Origin: Methylocella tundrae
GTDB lineage: Bacteria; Pseudomonadota; Alphaproteobacteria; Rhizobiales; Beijerinckiaceae
Assembly: GCF_038024855.1 (NCBI RefSeq)
Contig: NZ_CP139089.1
Span: 1,116,001-1,180,000, forward strand
Length of the DNA stretch: 64,000 nucleotides
Direction: 5' to 3'
The notes under the pieces were generated by a model, which was given only the letters and a program-made list of their open reading frames with translations, had not been told where the DNA came from and did no database searches. Shown here piece after piece: positions 16,972 to 30,441 of the stretch (position 1 is the first letter of the stretch; each line of letters starts with the position of its first letter). The position numbers were made by a program, and so were the translations under genes.

Positions 16972-19479
16972 ATGGATCTTGAAACTCATGCCGCGTCGGC
17001 CGCGGACGCCGCAGCGCCCGCGGTCGAGACGCAAGCCATTGGCGAGGATGTCGCAGCGATTCGCGATTTGATTCTCGCCAAGCTCAAATATTCGGTCGGC
17101 AAGAGCGTCACCGCGGCAAGTCCGCACGACTGGTTCGTCGCGACGGCGCTGAGCGTGCGCGACAAGGTCGTCGAAAGCTGGCTATCCTCCATCGAAAGCT
17201 CCAAGCGGACAGGCCGCAAGCGCGTCTATTATCTCAGCCTGGAATTCCTGATCGGGCGGCTCCTCATCGATGCCTTGACCAATATGGAAATGATCGACGA
17301 AACGCGCGCCGCGCTCGCCGAATTTGGCGTCGACCTTGAGACCCTGCGCGAGGTCGAAGACGACGCGGCGCTCGGCAATGGCGGCCTTGGCCGGCTTGCG
17401 GCCTGCTTCATGGAAAGCATGGCGACCCTCTCGATCGCCGCCTACGGCTATGGCATCCGGTACGATCATGGGCTGTTCCGCCAGCGCATCAAGAACGGCC
17501 GCCAACTCGAATATCCCGAGGATTGGCTGTCGTTCGGCAATCCATGGGAGTTTCAGCGCCCCGAGATCGTCTGCCCCATCGGTTTCGGCGGTCACATTGA
17601 CACGGAAACGCGACCCGACGGCGAACTGAGACAAGTGTGGCATCCGGGCGAGACGGTCGAGGCGCTGGCCTATGACACGCCAATCCCCGGCTGGCGCGGC
17701 GCCCACATCAACACGCTTCGGCTCTGGTCCGCGCGCGCGGTCGATCCCTTGCGTCTCGACCAATTCAACAGCGGCGACCATATTGGCGCGCTGATGGATC
17801 GGGTGCGCGCCGAATCGATCTCGAAGGTGCTCTATCCAGGCGACACAACCCCCGCCGGCCAGGAGCTGCGGCTGCGGCAGGAGTTCTTCTTTGCTTCCGC
17901 CTCGTTGCAGGATCTCGTCCGGCGCCACATCAGCCTGTATGGGGACGTCCGCACGCTCGCCGACAAGGCGGCGATCCAACTCAATGACACACATCCCGCG
18001 ATCGCAGTCGCGGAACTTATGCATATCCTTGTCGATTTGCACGACATTCCGTGGGACGAGGCCTGGGCGATTACACAAGCGACATTCAGCTACACCAATC
18101 ACACGCTGCTCCCCGAGGCGCTCGAGACCTGGCCTGTGCCACTGATGGAGCGGTTGCTGCCGCGCCATATGCAGATCATTTATCTGATCAACGCGCTGCA
18201 TCTCGCCAAGGTGAGCGGGGAGCCGGATGCAACAGGCCACCGCCTTGCGGCGCTATCCTTGATCGATGAATCGCACGGGCGGCGGGTCCGCATGGGCCAT
18301 CTCGCCTTCCTTGGCTCGCACAAGGTCAACGGCGTCTCGCAGCTTCACTCCGATTTGATGAAAACGACGGTGTTCCACGATCTCGAATCGATAGCGCCGG
18401 GAAAGATCACCAACAAGACCAACGGCATCACCTTTCGCCGGTGGCTGAAAGAAGCAAACCCTGGCCTCACCTCGCTTTTGATGGAAGTTGTCGGCGACAA
18501 TCTGCTCGACAACGCGATGGTGCTTGAGAAAGTCGCCGCGCTTGCCGACGATTCATCGTTCCAGGAGCGCTACGCCGCGATCCGCCGCGCCAACAAGATG
18601 ACGCTGGCGCGGCTGGTGCAGCAACGCATCGGCGTGAAGCTCAATCCCGACGCGCTGTTCGATGTGCATATCAAGCGCATTCACGAGTACAAGCGCCAGG
18701 TGCTGAATATTCTGGAGGCCGTCACGATCTATGATGAAATTCGCGCGCAGCCCTTCCGGGACTGGATACCGCGCGTAAAAATTTTCGCCGGCAAAGCGGC
18801 GGCGAGCTACACAACGGCGAAGCTCATCATCCAGCTCGCAAATGATGTCGGCAAGGTCATCAATTCGGATCCTGCGCTGCGCGGGCTTTTGAAAGTCGTG
18901 TTCCTGCCGAACTACAATGTCAGCCTCGCGGAAAGGATTATTCCGGCCGCCGATCTTTCAGAGCAGATCTCGACAGCCGGCATGGAGGCGTCCGGCACCG
19001 GAAATATGAAATTCGCGCTGAACGGGGCGCTGACCATCGGAACGCTCGACGGCGCCAATGTCGAAATTATGGAGCATGTCGGCTCAGCCAATATTTTTAT
19101 ATTCGGATTGACGGCCGACGAGGTCGAAGCCAAACGGAGCCAGGGCATCAGTGGGCAGGACGCGATCGCACGATCGCCGAAACTTTCTGAAGCGCTGGAA
19201 TCGATCGCGTCAGGGGTTTTTTCGCCGGACGAGCCGCATCGCTACCGTGGCCTCGTCGACGCCCTAACCTATCATGACTTCTTTCTGGTGACGGCCGATT
19301 TCGACGCCTATTACAACGCGCAGCGCGCGGTGTTCAGACGCTGGCGCGACAAACCCGCATGGTGGCGTTCCGCCATCCTCAACACAGCGCACATGGGATG
19401 GTTCTCTTCGGACAGGACGATCGCTGAATACGCCGAAGAAATATGGAACGTCCCAGTGACTCCGCCAGGACGCAAGTGA
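16972..19479 (+). CDS. glgP: Glycogen phosphorylase
   Basis: An 835-residue GT35 phosphorylase that releases glucose-1-phosphate from glycogen non-reducing ends. Typical blocks include [15 protein letters not shown] (about 83-97), [16 protein letters not shown], and the PLP-lysine region [17 protein letters not shown] with Lys near residue 680. Length equals the family norm (about 815-840). The ATG at 16972 has GGGAG about 9 bases upstream; the frame is open farther left but without conserved sequence. First gene of the operon with glgB, glgC, glgA, pgm and glgX-malQ. The first 40 residues are Ala-rich and variable. Confidence 0.97.
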   Translation: MDLETHAASAADAAAPAVETQAIGEDVAAIRDLILAKLKYSVGKSVTAASPHDWFVATALSVRDKVVESWLSSIESSKRTGRKRVYYLSLEFLIGRLLIDALTNMEMIDETRAALAEFGVDLETLREVEDDAALGNGGLGRLAACFMESMATLSIAAYGYGIRYDHGLFRQRIKNGRQLEYPEDWLSFGNPWEFQRPEIVCPIGFGGHIDTETRPDGELRQVWHPGETVEALAYDTPIPGWRGAHINTLRLWSARAVDPLRLDQFNSGDHIGALMDRVRAESISKVLYPGDTTPAGQELRLRQEFFFASASLQDLVRRHISLYGDVRTLADKAAIQLNDTHPAIAVAELMHILVDLHDIPWDEAWAITQATFSYTNHTLLPEALETWPVPLMERLLPRHMQIIYLINALHLAKVSGEPDATGHRLAALSLIDESHGRRVRMGHLAFLGSHKVNGVSQLHSDLMKTTVFHDLESIAPGKITNKTNGITFRRWLKEANPGLTSLLMEVVGDNLLDNAMVLEKVAALADDSSFQERYAAIRRANKMTLARLVQQRIGVKLNPDALFDVHIKRIHEYKRQVLNILEAVTIYDEIRAQPFRDWIPRVKIFAGKAAASYTTAKLIIQLANDVGKVINSDPALRGLLKVVFLPNYNVSLAERIIPAADLSEQISTAGMEASGTGNMKFALNGALTIGTLDGANVEIMEHVGSANIFIFGLTADEVEAKRSQGISGQDAIARSPKLSEALESIASGVFSPDEPHRYRGLVDALTYHDFFLVTADFDAYYNAQRAVFRRWRDKPAWWRSAILNTAHMGWFSSDRTIAEYAEEIWNVPVTPPGRK

Positions 19480-19481
19480 GA

Positions 19482-21698
19482 ATGGGGCATGACGCGAACA
19501 TAATCGCGACGCGGCCTTGCTGGCAGATCAGCGACGCCGATGTGGAAGCCATCCTAAGAGCGCGCCACAATGATCCGTTCGCGATTCTTGGAGCCCATAA
19601 GGTTGCGCAAGGGGTCGTTATCCGGGCCTTTGCGCCGCATGCCGAAAAGCTTGCCGCCTTGATCGACGATGGCGAAGCGGTCGCGCTCGAGGCGCGCGGC
19701 GGCGGCTTTTTCGAAGGGCTCGCTCAGGGCCGGACCGCGCCGCCGCGCTATCGCCTCGAAGCGTCGAACGCCGGCGGATCCTGGAGTTTCATTGATCCTT
19801 ACGCCCTGCCGCCCGTGCTTGGCGAGATGGATGATTATCTCCTCGTCGAAGGCACGCATCGCCTGCTCTACCAGCGTCTCGGCGCTCATCTCATGCGCCT
19901 TGAAGGCGTTGATGGCGTTCATTTCGCGGTCTGGGCGCCGCACGCCGCCCGCGTCTCCGTCGTCGGCGACTTCAACGGCTGGGACGGGCGGCTGCACCAG
20001 ATGCGAAAGCGCGTCGACTCAGGGCTCTGGGAGATCTTCGCTCCCGATGTCATCGAGGGAACCGCCTACAAGTATGAGATCATCTCGCGCGATGGGCGGC
20101 TGTTGCCGCTCAAGGCGGACCCTGTTGGATTTGCCGGAGAGCTCCGTCCCTCGACGGCTTCGCTCGTCGCGCGCACGGACAAGTTCACCTGGTCGGACGC
20201 CGATTATCTCGACCATCGCCGAAACGGCGAGGCCTGGCGCCAGCCGATGACGATTCTCGAGGCGCATCTTGGCTCGTGGCGGCGCGGCGAAGGCGGCCGC
20301 TTCCTGACCTATGACGAACTCGCCGAGCAATTGATCCCCTACGCCGTCGATCTCGGCTTCACTCACCTCGAGCTGATGCCCATATCCGAACATCCGCTTG
20401 ACGCCTCCTGGGGTTATCAGCCGATCGGTCTTTTCGCCCCGACGCGCCGATTTGGCGATCCGGCGGGATTTGCGCGTTTTGTCGACAAGGCGCATGCCGC
20501 CGGGCTCGCCATTATCCTCGACTGGGTTCCGGCCCATTTCCCAACCGACGTGCACGGGCTCGCCCTCTTCGACGGGCAGCCTCTCTATGAGCACGCCGAC
20601 CCGCGCCGTGGATTTCATCCAGACTGGAACACGGCAATCTATGATTTCGGCCGCCGCGAAGTGGCCGGTTTCCTGGCGGCGAACGCCCTTTTCTGGCTCG
20701 ACCGCTATCATATCGACGGGCTGCGCGTCGACGCCGTCGCCTCGATGCTCTACCTCGATTATTCGCGCAACCCCGGCGAATGGCTGCCAAATCCCGACGG
20801 CAGCAACGACAATCGCGACGCGGTCGGCTTTTTGAAAAGGTTCAACGAACTCGTTTATGAAACCTATCCGGGCGTCGTCACGTTGGCGGAGGAATCCACG
20901 GCCTGGGCCGGCGTCTCGGCTCCGACCAGTTCGGGCGGGCTCGGCTTCGGCTTCAAGTGGAACATGGGCTTCATGCACGATACGCTGGAATATATGGAGA
21001 TCGATCCGATCCATCGCCGCTGGCATCATGACAAGATGACCTTTGGCCTCATCTACGCCTTTTCCGAGAATTTCGTACTGCCGCTCAGCCATGATGAAGT
21101 CACGCATGGCAAGGGATCGCTGCTCAGTAAAATGTCCGGCGACGACTGGCAGATGTTCGCCAATCTTCGCGCCTATTACGGCTACATGTGGGGACATCCC
21201 GGCAAGAAACTCCTGTTCATGGGGCAGGAATTCGCCCAACGGCGCGAGTGGAGCGAAGAGGGCGAACTCGACTGGCGTCTTCTCGACGCGCCGGCGCACA
21301 AGGGCGTGCAGACGCTGATCCGCGACCTCAACCGCCTGCACAGGAGCTTGCGCGCACTGCATCTGCGCGATAGCGAGCCTGGCTGTTTCGCATGGATCAT
21401 CGGCGATGACCGCGATCAGTCCGTCTTCGCCTTCGCGCGGTTTGGCGAGGCCGGCGACCCGCCGGTCGTCGTCATCAATAATTTCACGCCGGAGCCGCGC
21501 CATAATTATACAGTCGGCCTGCCGCGCGCCGGGATCTGGCGCGAATTCCTCAACACGGACGCCACCGTCTACGGGGGCTCCGGCGTCGGCAATTTCGGCT
21601 CTATCACGGCGCGCGACGTCCCGGCGCACGGTCAGCCTGCCTCGGCGCAAGTCACGCTGCCGCCACTGGCGACGCTCTATTTCGTCCCGGAGGCCTGA
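19482..21698 (+). CDS. glgB: 1,4-alpha-glucan branching enzyme
   Basis: A 738-residue GH13 branching enzyme that cuts alpha-1,4 chains and rejoins them as alpha-1,6 branches. It has an N-terminal carbohydrate-binding domain ([11 protein letters not shown]), a CBM48 region ([25 protein letters not shown]) and the GH13 regions [18 protein letters not shown] (nucleophile Asp), LAEESTAW (acid/base Glu) and LPLSHDEV. The ATG at 19482, two bases after the glgP stop, with AGGA 11 bases upstream, seems likeliest; an ATG at 19443 inside glgP would add 13 residues. Sixty bases separate it from glgC. Confidence 0.96.
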   Translation: MGHDANIIATRPCWQISDADVEAILRARHNDPFAILGAHKVAQGVVIRAFAPHAEKLAALIDDGEAVALEARGGGFFEGLAQGRTAPPRYRLEASNAGGSWSFIDPYALPPVLGEMDDYLLVEGTHRLLYQRLGAHLMRLEGVDGVHFAVWAPHAARVSVVGDFNGWDGRLHQMRKRVDSGLWEIFAPDVIEGTAYKYEIISRDGRLLPLKADPVGFAGELRPSTASLVARTDKFTWSDADYLDHRRNGEAWRQPMTILEAHLGSWRRGEGGRFLTYDELAEQLIPYAVDLGFTHLELMPISEHPLDASWGYQPIGLFAPTRRFGDPAGFARFVDKAHAAGLAIILDWVPAHFPTDVHGLALFDGQPLYEHADPRRGFHPDWNTAIYDFGRREVAGFLAANALFWLDRYHIDGLRVDAVASMLYLDYSRNPGEWLPNPDGSNDNRDAVGFLKRFNELVYETYPGVVTLAEESTAWAGVSAPTSSGGLGFGFKWNMGFMHDTLEYMEIDPIHRRWHHDKMTFGLIYAFSENFVLPLSHDEVTHGKGSLLSKMSGDDWQMFANLRAYYGYMWGHPGKKLLFMGQEFAQRREWSEEGELDWRLLDAPAHKGVQTLIRDLNRLHRSLRALHLRDSEPGCFAWIIGDDRDQSVFAFARFGEAGDPPVVVINNFTPEPRHNYTVGLPRAGIWREFLNTDATVYGGSGVGNFGSITARDVPAHGQPASAQVTLPPLATLYFVPEA

Positions 21699-21758
21699 CG
21701 AAAAGCGCGCGCGCCCGGACATGCCTCAGAAGACCATCGCCCCGGAGGGACAAGCGAA

Positions 21759-23012
21759 ATGAGATTGAGCGCGCCAATTGGACGCCAAGCCATGGCTTTT
21801 GTCCTGGCGGGAGGCCGCGGCAGCCGCCTACTCGAATTGACGGACCGGCGCGCCAAACCAGCGGTCTATTTCGGCGGCAAGATGCGGATCATCGACTTCG
21901 CTTTGTCGAATGCGCTGAACTCCGGCATCCGCCGCATCGGCGTCGCCACGCAATACAAGGCGCACAGCCTCATCGGACATCTGACGCGCGGCTGGAACTT
22001 TTTTCGGCCCGGCAGCAATGAAAGCTTCGACATCATGCCGGCCAGCCAGCGCGTGTCCGAGGATCAATGGTATGCCGGCACCGCCGACGCAGTGTTTCAG
22101 AATATCGACATCATCCGCGACCGCGCCCCGAAATATATGGTCATTCTCGCCGGCGACCACATCTACAAGATGGACTATGAGGTCATGCTGCAGCAGCACG
22201 CCGACTCGGGCGCCGACGTCACCATCGGATGCCTCGAAGTGCCGCGGCTCGAGGCGAGCGCCTTTGGCGTCATGCATGTCGACGACAAGGACCGGGTCAT
22301 CGCGTTCATCGAAAAACCCGCCGCTCCGCCGCCGATGCCAGGCGATCCCGAGAGGGCGCTCGCCTCGATGGGCATTTATGTTTTTGAAACGAACTTCCTG
22401 TTCGAACAGCTTGAACGAGACGCTTATGATCCGCATTCAAGCCGCGATTTCGGCAAGGACATCATTCCCTATCTCGTCAAACACGGCAAAGCGGTCGCGC
22501 ATCACTTTTCGGATTCCTGCGTGCGCTCTTCGGACGACGAGCCCTCCTACTGGCGCGACGTCGGCACGGTCGACGCCTACTGGGAAGGCAATATCGACCT
22601 CACCGACATAGTTCCCGATCTCGACCTTTTCGACAAGGACTGGCCGATCTGGACCGATAGCGCGGTCACGCCGCCGGCAAAATTCGTGCATGATGAAGAC
22701 ACGCGCCGCGGCATGGCGGTTTCATCGGTCGTGTCAGGCGGATGCATCATTTCAGGCGCCAAGGTCAAGCGATCGCTTCTCTCGACCGGCGTCAGGGTCA
22801 ATTCCTATTGCGACGTTGAGAATGCGGTCATCCTGCCTTATGTCGAGGTCGGACGGTCAACCCGCCTTCGCAATGTCGTCATCGACCGCGGCGTAAAGAT
22901 CCCGGAGGGTCTCGTCGTCGGCGAAGATCCGGTCGCAGACGGCAAGCGATTTCGCCGCACGGAGAAAGGGATCTGCCTGATTACTCAAACCATGATCGAC
23001 CGCTTAGCATGA
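21759..23012 (+). CDS. glgC: Glucose-1-phosphate adenylyltransferase
   Basis: A 417-residue ADP-glucose pyrophosphorylase; it makes ADP-glucose from ATP and glucose-1-phosphate, the committed step of glycogen synthesis. The nucleotide-binding loop [14 protein letters not shown] is at about 15-28; [11 protein letters not shown], the IEKPAAP sugar-phosphate site and the C-terminal left-handed beta-helix ([20 protein letters not shown]) follow. Full length for the family (about 420). GGAGGG precedes the ATG at good spacing. Usually allosterically controlled by glycolytic intermediates. Confidence 0.97.
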   Translation: MRLSAPIGRQAMAFVLAGGRGSRLLELTDRRAKPAVYFGGKMRIIDFALSNALNSGIRRIGVATQYKAHSLIGHLTRGWNFFRPGSNESFDIMPASQRVSEDQWYAGTADAVFQNIDIIRDRAPKYMVILAGDHIYKMDYEVMLQQHADSGADVTIGCLEVPRLEASAFGVMHVDDKDRVIAFIEKPAAPPPMPGDPERALASMGIYVFETNFLFEQLERDAYDPHSSRDFGKDIIPYLVKHGKAVAHHFSDSCVRSSDDEPSYWRDVGTVDAYWEGNIDLTDIVPDLDLFDKDWPIWTDSAVTPPAKFVHDEDTRRGMAVSSVVSGGCIISGAKVKRSLLSTGVRVNSYCDVENAVILPYVEVGRSTRLRNVVIDRGVKIPEGLVVGEDPVADGKRFRRTEKGICLITQTMIDRLA

Positions 23013-23025
23013 GCAACGGCCCGGC

Positions 23026-24504
23026 ATGAGCGACGTCACGGTTCTGGCCGTCGTTTCCGAGATTTTCCCGCTGGTCAAGACCGGCGGCCTCGCCGATGTC
23101 GCCGGCGCGCTGCCCTCGGCACTGGTCCCCGAGGGCGTTGAGGTCGTGACCCTGACGCCCGGCTATCCCGCGGTGATGAAGGCAATCATTCACGCTGAAA
23201 CCGTGGTCGAGGCGGAGCAGATTTTTGGCGGCGAGGCGCGGGTTTTGCGCGCCGACGCCGCCGGGCTCGATCTTTTCGTGCTCGACGCGCCGCATCTTTT
23301 CAATCGTCCGGGCGGTCCCTATGCCGGACCCGACGGGCAGGACTGGCCGGATAATCCCTTTCGCTTCGCGGCCCTCAGCCGCGCCGGGGCGCAGCTCGCC
23401 CTCGGCTTCGCGCCCGGCTTTGCCCCCGATGTCGTTCATACGCACGACTGGCAGGCGGGCCTGACCGCGGCCTATCTCCACTATGACGGCCGCCCTCGCC
23501 CGGGAACCGTGGCGACGATCCACAATCTTGCTTTTCAGGGCCAATATCCCGCCGAGCTGCTCGGCGCGCTCGGTCTGCCGCATGAAGCCTTCGCGATCGA
23601 GGGGGTGGAATATTACGGCATGATCGGCTTTCTGAAAGCCGCTCTCGCCCTCTCCGACCGCATTACCACTGTGTCGCCGACTTACGCCGCCGAGATACGC
23701 ACGCCAGATTTCGGCATGGGCCTCGATGGGCTTTTACGCGCCCGGGGCATGGCGGTGACCGGCATCCTCAATGGCGTCGACGAAGACATTTGGGACCCCT
23801 CCATCGATCCGCTGATTGCGGAGCCTTTCGACGTGCGCACGCTGGCGCGCCGCCCGGCCAACAAGGCGCTACTTCAGCGCAAGTTCGGCCTCGACGTCGA
23901 TCCGGGCGCGCTGCTGTTTGGCGTCGTGAGCCGCCTCTCCTGGCAAAAGGGGCAAGACCTCCTGCTGGCCAATCTCGGCGTTCTCGAGCGCATCGGCGCT
24001 CAGCTCGTCGTCCTCGGTTCGGGAGATCCCGATCTCGAACAGCAGCTTCTGGCGGCGGCGGCCAAACAGCCGCGCCGCATTGGCGCATTGATCGGCTATG
24101 ACGAGGCGACCGCTCATCAGATTCAGGCCGGCGCGGACGCCATTTTGATCCCATCGCGCTTCGAGCCTTGCGGATTGACGCAGCTCTGCGCGCTGCGCTA
24201 CGGGGCGCTTCCCATTGTCGCCCGCGTCGGGGGTCTTGCCGACACCATCGTCGACGCCAATGAGATGGCTCTCGCCGCCGGGCTTGGAACCGGCCTGCAA
24301 TTTTCTCCGGTAACGGCCGAAATGCTGGGCGCCACTCTGGAGCGCGCCTCGCGGCTCTGGGGCGAGCCCGAGATCTGGGACGAATTGATCGAAAACGGCA
24401 TGATGACCGATGTGTCGTGGCGGCGCCCCGCGGCCGCTTACGCGAAACTCTATCGCGACCTCATCCGCCATCGGCGCGCTGGCCTCAAATTCTCAACCTC
24501 GTGA
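23026..24504 (+). CDS. glgA: Glycogen synthase (ADP-glucose)
   Basis: A 492-residue GT5 glycogen synthase that adds glucose from ADP-glucose to the growing chain. The N-terminal [19 protein letters not shown] contains the KTGGL loop; [10 protein letters not shown] and the C-terminal [14 protein letters not shown] and FEPCGLTQL motifs are intact. Length is normal (about 480). Thirteen bases after the glgC stop; the ATG at 23026 is in the conserved position. Confidence 0.97.
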   Translation: MSDVTVLAVVSEIFPLVKTGGLADVAGALPSALVPEGVEVVTLTPGYPAVMKAIIHAETVVEAEQIFGGEARVLRADAAGLDLFVLDAPHLFNRPGGPYAGPDGQDWPDNPFRFAALSRAGAQLALGFAPGFAPDVVHTHDWQAGLTAAYLHYDGRPRPGTVATIHNLAFQGQYPAELLGALGLPHEAFAIEGVEYYGMIGFLKAALALSDRITTVSPTYAAEIRTPDFGMGLDGLLRARGMAVTGILNGVDEDIWDPSIDPLIAEPFDVRTLARRPANKALLQRKFGLDVDPGALLFGVVSRLSWQKGQDLLLANLGVLERIGAQLVVLGSGDPDLEQQLLAAAAKQPRRIGALIGYDEATAHQIQAGADAILIPSRFEPCGLTQLCALRYGALPIVARVGGLADTIVDANEMALAAGLGTGLQFSPVTAEMLGATLERASRLWGEPEIWDELIENGMMTDVSWRRPAAAYAKLYRDLIRHRRAGLKFSTS

Positions 24505-26145
<1,641 letters not shown>

Positions 26146-26162
26146 GCGCGCCGTCCGAACCA

Positions 26163-29100
26163 ATGATGCATGGCGTCGGCCCTGGCCGGGCGGAGCCGCT
26201 CGGCGTTTTTGCAGAAGAAGGCGGGATCAATGTCGCTGTCGCCGCCGGCGACGCCGAGGCCATCTTTCTGTCGCTCTTCGATGAAGCCGACCGCGAGACC
26301 GCGCGCATAAAGCTTCCCGGGCGCACGGGCGACGTGTTTCACGCACATATATCGGGCGTCGGCGTCGGCGCGCGCTATGGCCTGCGCGCGCAAGGATCAT
26401 TCGATCCCGTGCAGGGTCGGCGCTTCAACGCCGAAAAACTTCTCGTCGATCCTTACGCGACCCGGCTCGACCGCCCGTTCAAGCTGCACGCTTCACTGTT
26501 CGACGCGCGCATTCACGGCGCGGCGGAAGATCACGCCGACAGCGGGCCCTTTGTCCCCAAGGCGATCGTCGAAGCGCCGGTCCCGCTGCCTCAGCCACGT
26601 CGCCCCGCCGTCGCCTGGCGCGATCTCATCATCTATGAAATGCATGTGCGGGGGTTCACTGAGGCCCATCCGGATATTCCTGAGGCCCTTCGCGGCACTT
26701 TCGCAGGACTTGCTCATCCAGCCGCGATCGCTCACCTGACCCGGCTTGGAGTGACAGCCGTCGAACTGCTGCCAATCGCGGCATGGATCGACGAACGCCA
26801 TCTGCCTGCGCTCGGCCTCTCCAATTACTGGGGCTATAATCCGATCGCCTTTCTCGCGCCGGACCCAAGGCTTGCTCCCGGCAACTGGCCCGAGGTGCGC
26901 GCCGCCGTCGCGGCGCTGCAGGCGGCAGGGATCGCCGTCATCCTCGACGTCGTGCTAAACCATACGGGCGAGAGCGACGATTTAGGCCCCACCGTTTGCT
27001 TGCGCGGGCTCGACAACAGCGCCTATCGCCTCGAGCCGGACAATCTGGCGATTTATGAGAATCAGGCGGGCTGCGGCAATGTTCTCGCGCTGGAGCGGCC
27101 ACAAACTCTCCGCCTCGCGCTGGAGGCGCTGCGCACCGCCGCCACCCGCGCCGGCGTCGATGGCTTCCGCTATGATCTCGCCCCCGTGCTGGCGCGCGCG
27201 CCCGATGGCTTCGACCCCGCCCATCCCTTCCTCGCGGCCGTCGCTCAGGACCCGACGCTGCGCGATCTGATCCATATCGCCGAGCCCTGGGATCTTGGCC
27301 TCGGCGGCTATCAGTTGGGGGCGTTCCCCGCCGGCTGGGGCGAGTGGAACGATAAATCGCGCGACGCCTTCCGGCGCTTCTGGCGTGGCGATGAGGGTCT
27401 TAAGGGAACATTGGCGACGCGTCTTGCGGGCTCGGCCGATATTTTCGCGCCGCGCCATCGCGCGTTGTCGCGCTCGATCAATTTCGTCACGGCGCATGAC
27501 GGCTTCACTCTCGCCGATCTCGTCGCCCACACGCACAAGCGCAATGAAGCCAATGGCGAGCATAACCGCGACGGAAGCGACGATAATCTGTCGTGGAACT
27601 GCGGCGCCGAAGGCGAGAGCATTGATCCCGCCATCATCGCGCGCCGAAAAGGCGACGCGCGCGCTCTGCTTGCGACCTTGATCGCATCGCGCGGCACGCC
27701 GATGCTGTGCATGGGCGATGAACTCGGCCGCACGCAGAAAGGCAACAACAACGCCTATGCGCAAGACAACAGCCTCACCTGGGTGGATTGGGCCGGCGCC
27801 GACGCCGAACTCATCGGCTTCGTGAGCCGTCTCATCAGGCTTCGCCGCACGGTTGGCGCACTGAGCGCCGAAGCGCCCCTGACCGGAGCGCCGTCCGATC
27901 CCTCAGGCATTCCAGACGTCGAATGGCTCAACCTCAATGGGTCCCCCTTACGGCCGCGCGATTGGCATGAACCGGGCTCTGAAGCGCTCATCGCCGTCTT
28001 TTATGACGGCGGGGATAAGGAACAGGAGGCAAGCCGCGCCGCCGTTTTGCTGAACCGCGGATTTGATGCGCCGCAGGCGCAGCTTCCCGCCCCGCGTGAC
28101 GGCCATGTCTGGATGCTCGAAATTGATTCAGCCGATCCCGGCGCGGAGGGAAAGCCGGTCGCGGACGGCAGGCTGTCTCTCGCGCCGCGCTCGGCGGCGA
28201 TCCTGATCGAGACGCGCGCGCGGGCGGCGGGGCGCGGCGGAATCGACGATCACGTGCTTGACGCGCTGGCGGAGGCGGCCGGCGTCGTCAGCCATTGGTG
28301 GGATGTCGAGGGCCGCCTCCATAAAGTCAAGGCGGGCGCCAAGCAGGCGTTGCTCAAAAGCCTTGATCTTTCGGCGGTCTCGACGGGCGAGGCCCGCGCG
28401 CGCCTCGCGGAACTCTCGCAGGAGCGCACATTCCGGCCCCTGCCCGTCGCCACGACGATTTCGGTTGGCGGGGATCGAACGCTTCGCCTCGGCGGCGCGC
28501 TCGCCGGGAGCCAGCGGCCCTTCGCCCTGACCATCGCCTGCGAGGATGGATCCATTCATGAGGTCGAGATCACGCCGCAGCTCGGCCGCCGCGGCGAGGC
28601 CTTGGCGCCAGACGGGCGTCGGGCGCTGATCTGCGACATCCCGCTTCCCGAACTGCCGCTGGGGCGCCATGAAATCATGGCCGACGCCGCGCCGGAGAGT
28701 TCGGGCCATCTCGCCGTCGTCCCTGGCGTCGCCTTCCTCCCTACGAGCCTGCGCGAAGGCCGCGTCTTCGGTCTCGCCGCCCAACTCTATGGCCTACGGC
28801 GCGAGGGGCCGAATGAGCGCGGCGATCAGGGCGTCGGCGATTTCACCTGCCTGCGCCTGCTTGCCGAAGAAGCCGCGCGCGCGGGCGCCGTGACGGTCGG
28901 CGTCAATCCGCTGCATGCGCTTTATCCGCATGATCCTGAACGCGCGAGCCCCTATCATCCCTCCGACCGGCGCTTTCTCGATCCACTTGCGATCGACGCC
29001 TTCGACCCGCCTGCGCAACTCCTCACCGACTCGGTCCGCGCCGCGCTTTCGAGATTGACGCCCGAAGCCACGCGGCTTTCCGGGTTGCGGCTGGTCGATT

Positions 29101-30398
29101 ACAGCGCCGTCTCCGCGTTGAAAAATCGCCTTTTCGACGTCATTCACGCGGCTTTCCGCGCGCGGCGCCTCGCAGCCCCCGACGACGCCTTGGTCATCGC
29201 GTATGAGCGCTTTGTCGCCGGCGGCGGAGAGAGCCTGCGGCGCTTCGCGATCTTCACCGCCATTGAGCGCAGAATCGGCGGAACGCTCGGCCAATTCGGG
29301 CCGGAACTTTCCGCGCCCCACGCGCCGGGAATCGCGAGTTTCGCCGCCGAGCATGAAGACGAGATCGAGCGCGCGAACTTCCTGCAATTTCTCGCGGACC
29401 GGCAGTTCGCCGCGGCCGCGCAGGCCGGCTTTGAGGCCGGCCTTTCATTGGGCTTTTACCGGGACCTCGCGGTTGGCTGCGCGCCGGATGGCGCGGAGGC
29501 TTTTTCAGAAGCGAGCCGCCTGATGCAGGGCGTATCGATCGGCGCCCCGCCCGATCCGCTGGGGCCAAAGGGTCAAATCTGGGGGCTGCCGCCATTCGAC
29601 CCGCGCGCTCTCGCCCGAGATGGCTATGCGAGCTTCGGGCGCCTCATCGCCGCGAACATGGCTTATGCCGGCATTTTACGCATTGATCATGTTCTCGGGC
29701 TCAAACGTCTGTTTCTCGTGCCGGACGGCGCGGAAGCCGCCGACGGCGCCTACCTCGCCTGCCCCTTTGACGCCTTGATGGGTCAGGTGATGCTGGAAAG
29801 CGTACGCAACAACACCGCGGTGGTCGGCGAAGACCTCGGCACAGTCCCCGAGGGGATGCGCGAAGAGCTCGCCGCGAGGAACATTCTCTCCTATCGCGTC
29901 ATGCGTTTCGAGCGGGAGGGCGCTGATTTTGTGCGGCCGGAAGATTATCCGGCGCTCGCGGCGGCCTGCGTCGCAACGCATGACCTGCCGCCGCTCGCCG
30001 GCTGGTGGCAAGGCGCCGATCTTGCCGAAGCCGCGACCCTTGGCCATTTGGCTGACGAGGGGCAGGCTTTTGCCGCCCGAACAGAAGAAAAGGCGGAGTT
30101 GATCGAGGCCGTGGCTGGCCCTGAATTTTCCGCCCGCGAAGTCGACCTCGATGCGCCCTTGACCTCTGCGACCGCCGCGGCGGTGCATGAGTTCATTGCG
30201 CGGTCCAACGCTGCGCTCGTCCTTGTGCAAACTGACGATCTCGCCATGGAGACGATACCGACCAACCTGCCCGGCACCGACCGTGAGCGGCCGAATTGGC
30301 GGCGCAAGATTTTTTCGCCCGTTGAAGGGCTCTTTGACCTTCCCGCGGCGCGCGCGATCATCGAGGCCGTGAGGCGCCAAAGAACGCTTTCCGATTGA
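26163..30398 (+). CDS. Fused glycogen debranching enzyme and 4-alpha-glucanotransferase (GlgX-MalQ)
   Basis: A 1411-residue, uninterrupted fusion. Residues about 1-690 are GlgX: CBM48 N-terminus, then GH13 regions DVVLNHT (about 261), GFRYDLAPVL (334, nucleophile), HIAEPWD (372, acid/base) and TAHDG (442). Residues about 695-1411 are GH77 MalQ: GLAAQLYGLRREG, then RIDHVLGL (about 1173, nucleophile), VVGEDLGTVP (1221, acid/base) and THDLPPLAGWW (1273), ending PGTDRERPNWRRKI. All catalytic residues for both halves look present, so it should both cleave alpha-1,6 branches and disproportionate the freed maltodextrins. The usual GlgX is about 690 residues and MalQ about 700, so the size equals their sum. 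Last gene of the glycogen operon. Confidence 0.95.
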   Translation: MMHGVGPGRAEPLGVFAEEGGINVAVAAGDAEAIFLSLFDEADRETARIKLPGRTGDVFHAHISGVGVGARYGLRAQGSFDPVQGRRFNAEKLLVDPYATRLDRPFKLHASLFDARIHGAAEDHADSGPFVPKAIVEAPVPLPQPRRPAVAWRDLIIYEMHVRGFTEAHPDIPEALRGTFAGLAHPAAIAHLTRLGVTAVELLPIAAWIDERHLPALGLSNYWGYNPIAFLAPDPRLAPGNWPEVRAAVAALQAAGIAVILDVVLNHTGESDDLGPTVCLRGLDNSAYRLEPDNLAIYENQAGCGNVLALERPQTLRLALEALRTAATRAGVDGFRYDLAPVLARAPDGFDPAHPFLAAVAQDPTLRDLIHIAEPWDLGLGGYQLGAFPAGWGEWNDKSRDAFRRFWRGDEGLKGTLATRLAGSADIFAPRHRALSRSINFVTAHDGFTLADLVAHTHKRNEANGEHNRDGSDDNLSWNCGAEGESIDPAIIARRKGDARALLATLIASRGTPMLCMGDELGRTQKGNNNAYAQDNSLTWVDWAGADAELIGFVSRLIRLRRTVGALSAEAPLTGAPSDPSGIPDVEWLNLNGSPLRPRDWHEPGSEALIAVFYDGGDKEQEASRAAVLLNRGFDAPQAQLPAPRDGHVWMLEIDSADPGAEGKPVADGRLSLAPRSAAILIETRARAAGRGGIDDHVLDALAEAAGVVSHWWDVEGRLHKVKAGAKQALLKSLDLSAVSTGEARARLAELSQERTFRPLPVATTISVGGDRTLRLGGALAGSQRPFALTIACEDGSIHEVEITPQLGRRGEALAPDGRRALICDIPLPELPLGRHEIMADAAPESSGHLAVVPGVAFLPTSLREGRVFGLAAQLYGLRREGPNERGDQGVGDFTCLRLLAEEAARAGAVTVGVNPLHALYPHDPERASPYHPSDRRFLDPLAIDAFDPPAQLLTDSVRAALSRLTPEATRLSGLRLVDYSAVSALKNRLFDVIHAAFRARRLAAPDDALVIAYERFVAGGGESLRRFAIFTAIERRIGGTLGQFGPELSAPHAPGIASFAAEHEDEIERANFLQFLADRQFAAAAQAGFEAGLSLGFYRDLAVGCAPDGAEAFSEASRLMQGVSIGAPPDPLGPKGQIWGLPPFDPRALARDGYASFGRLIAANMAYAGILRIDHVLGLKRLFLVPDGAEAADGAYLACPFDALMGQVMLESVRNNTAVVGEDLGTVPEGMREELAARNILSYRVMRFEREGADFVRPEDYPALAAACVATHDLPPLAGWWQGADLAEAATLGHLADEGQAFAARTEEKAELIEAVAGPEFSAREVDLDAPLTSATAAAVHEFIARSNAALVLVQTDDLAMETIPTNLPGTDRERPNWRRKIFSPVEGLFDLPAARAIIEAVRRQRTLSD

Positions 30399-30413
30399 AG
30401 AGAATCGGAAAGC
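30386..30413 (+). terminator. Hairpin at the end of the glycogen operon
   Basis: A perfect 11-bp stem (GCTTTCCGATT at 30386-30396, complement at 30403-30413) with a 6-base loop contains the stop codon of the fusion gene. No T-run follows directly, so it may act as an mRNA 3'-end stabiliser or a factor-dependent boundary rather than a classic terminator. Confidence 0.45.
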
Positions 30414-30441
30414 AATCGGCTCAAGTTGGTTATCGTTTGGT

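Noticed and set aside
20019..21722. Long open frame antisense to glgB (567 codons)
   Set aside because: High GC content produces long antisense frames; no recognisable domain, and glgB on the other strand is certain.
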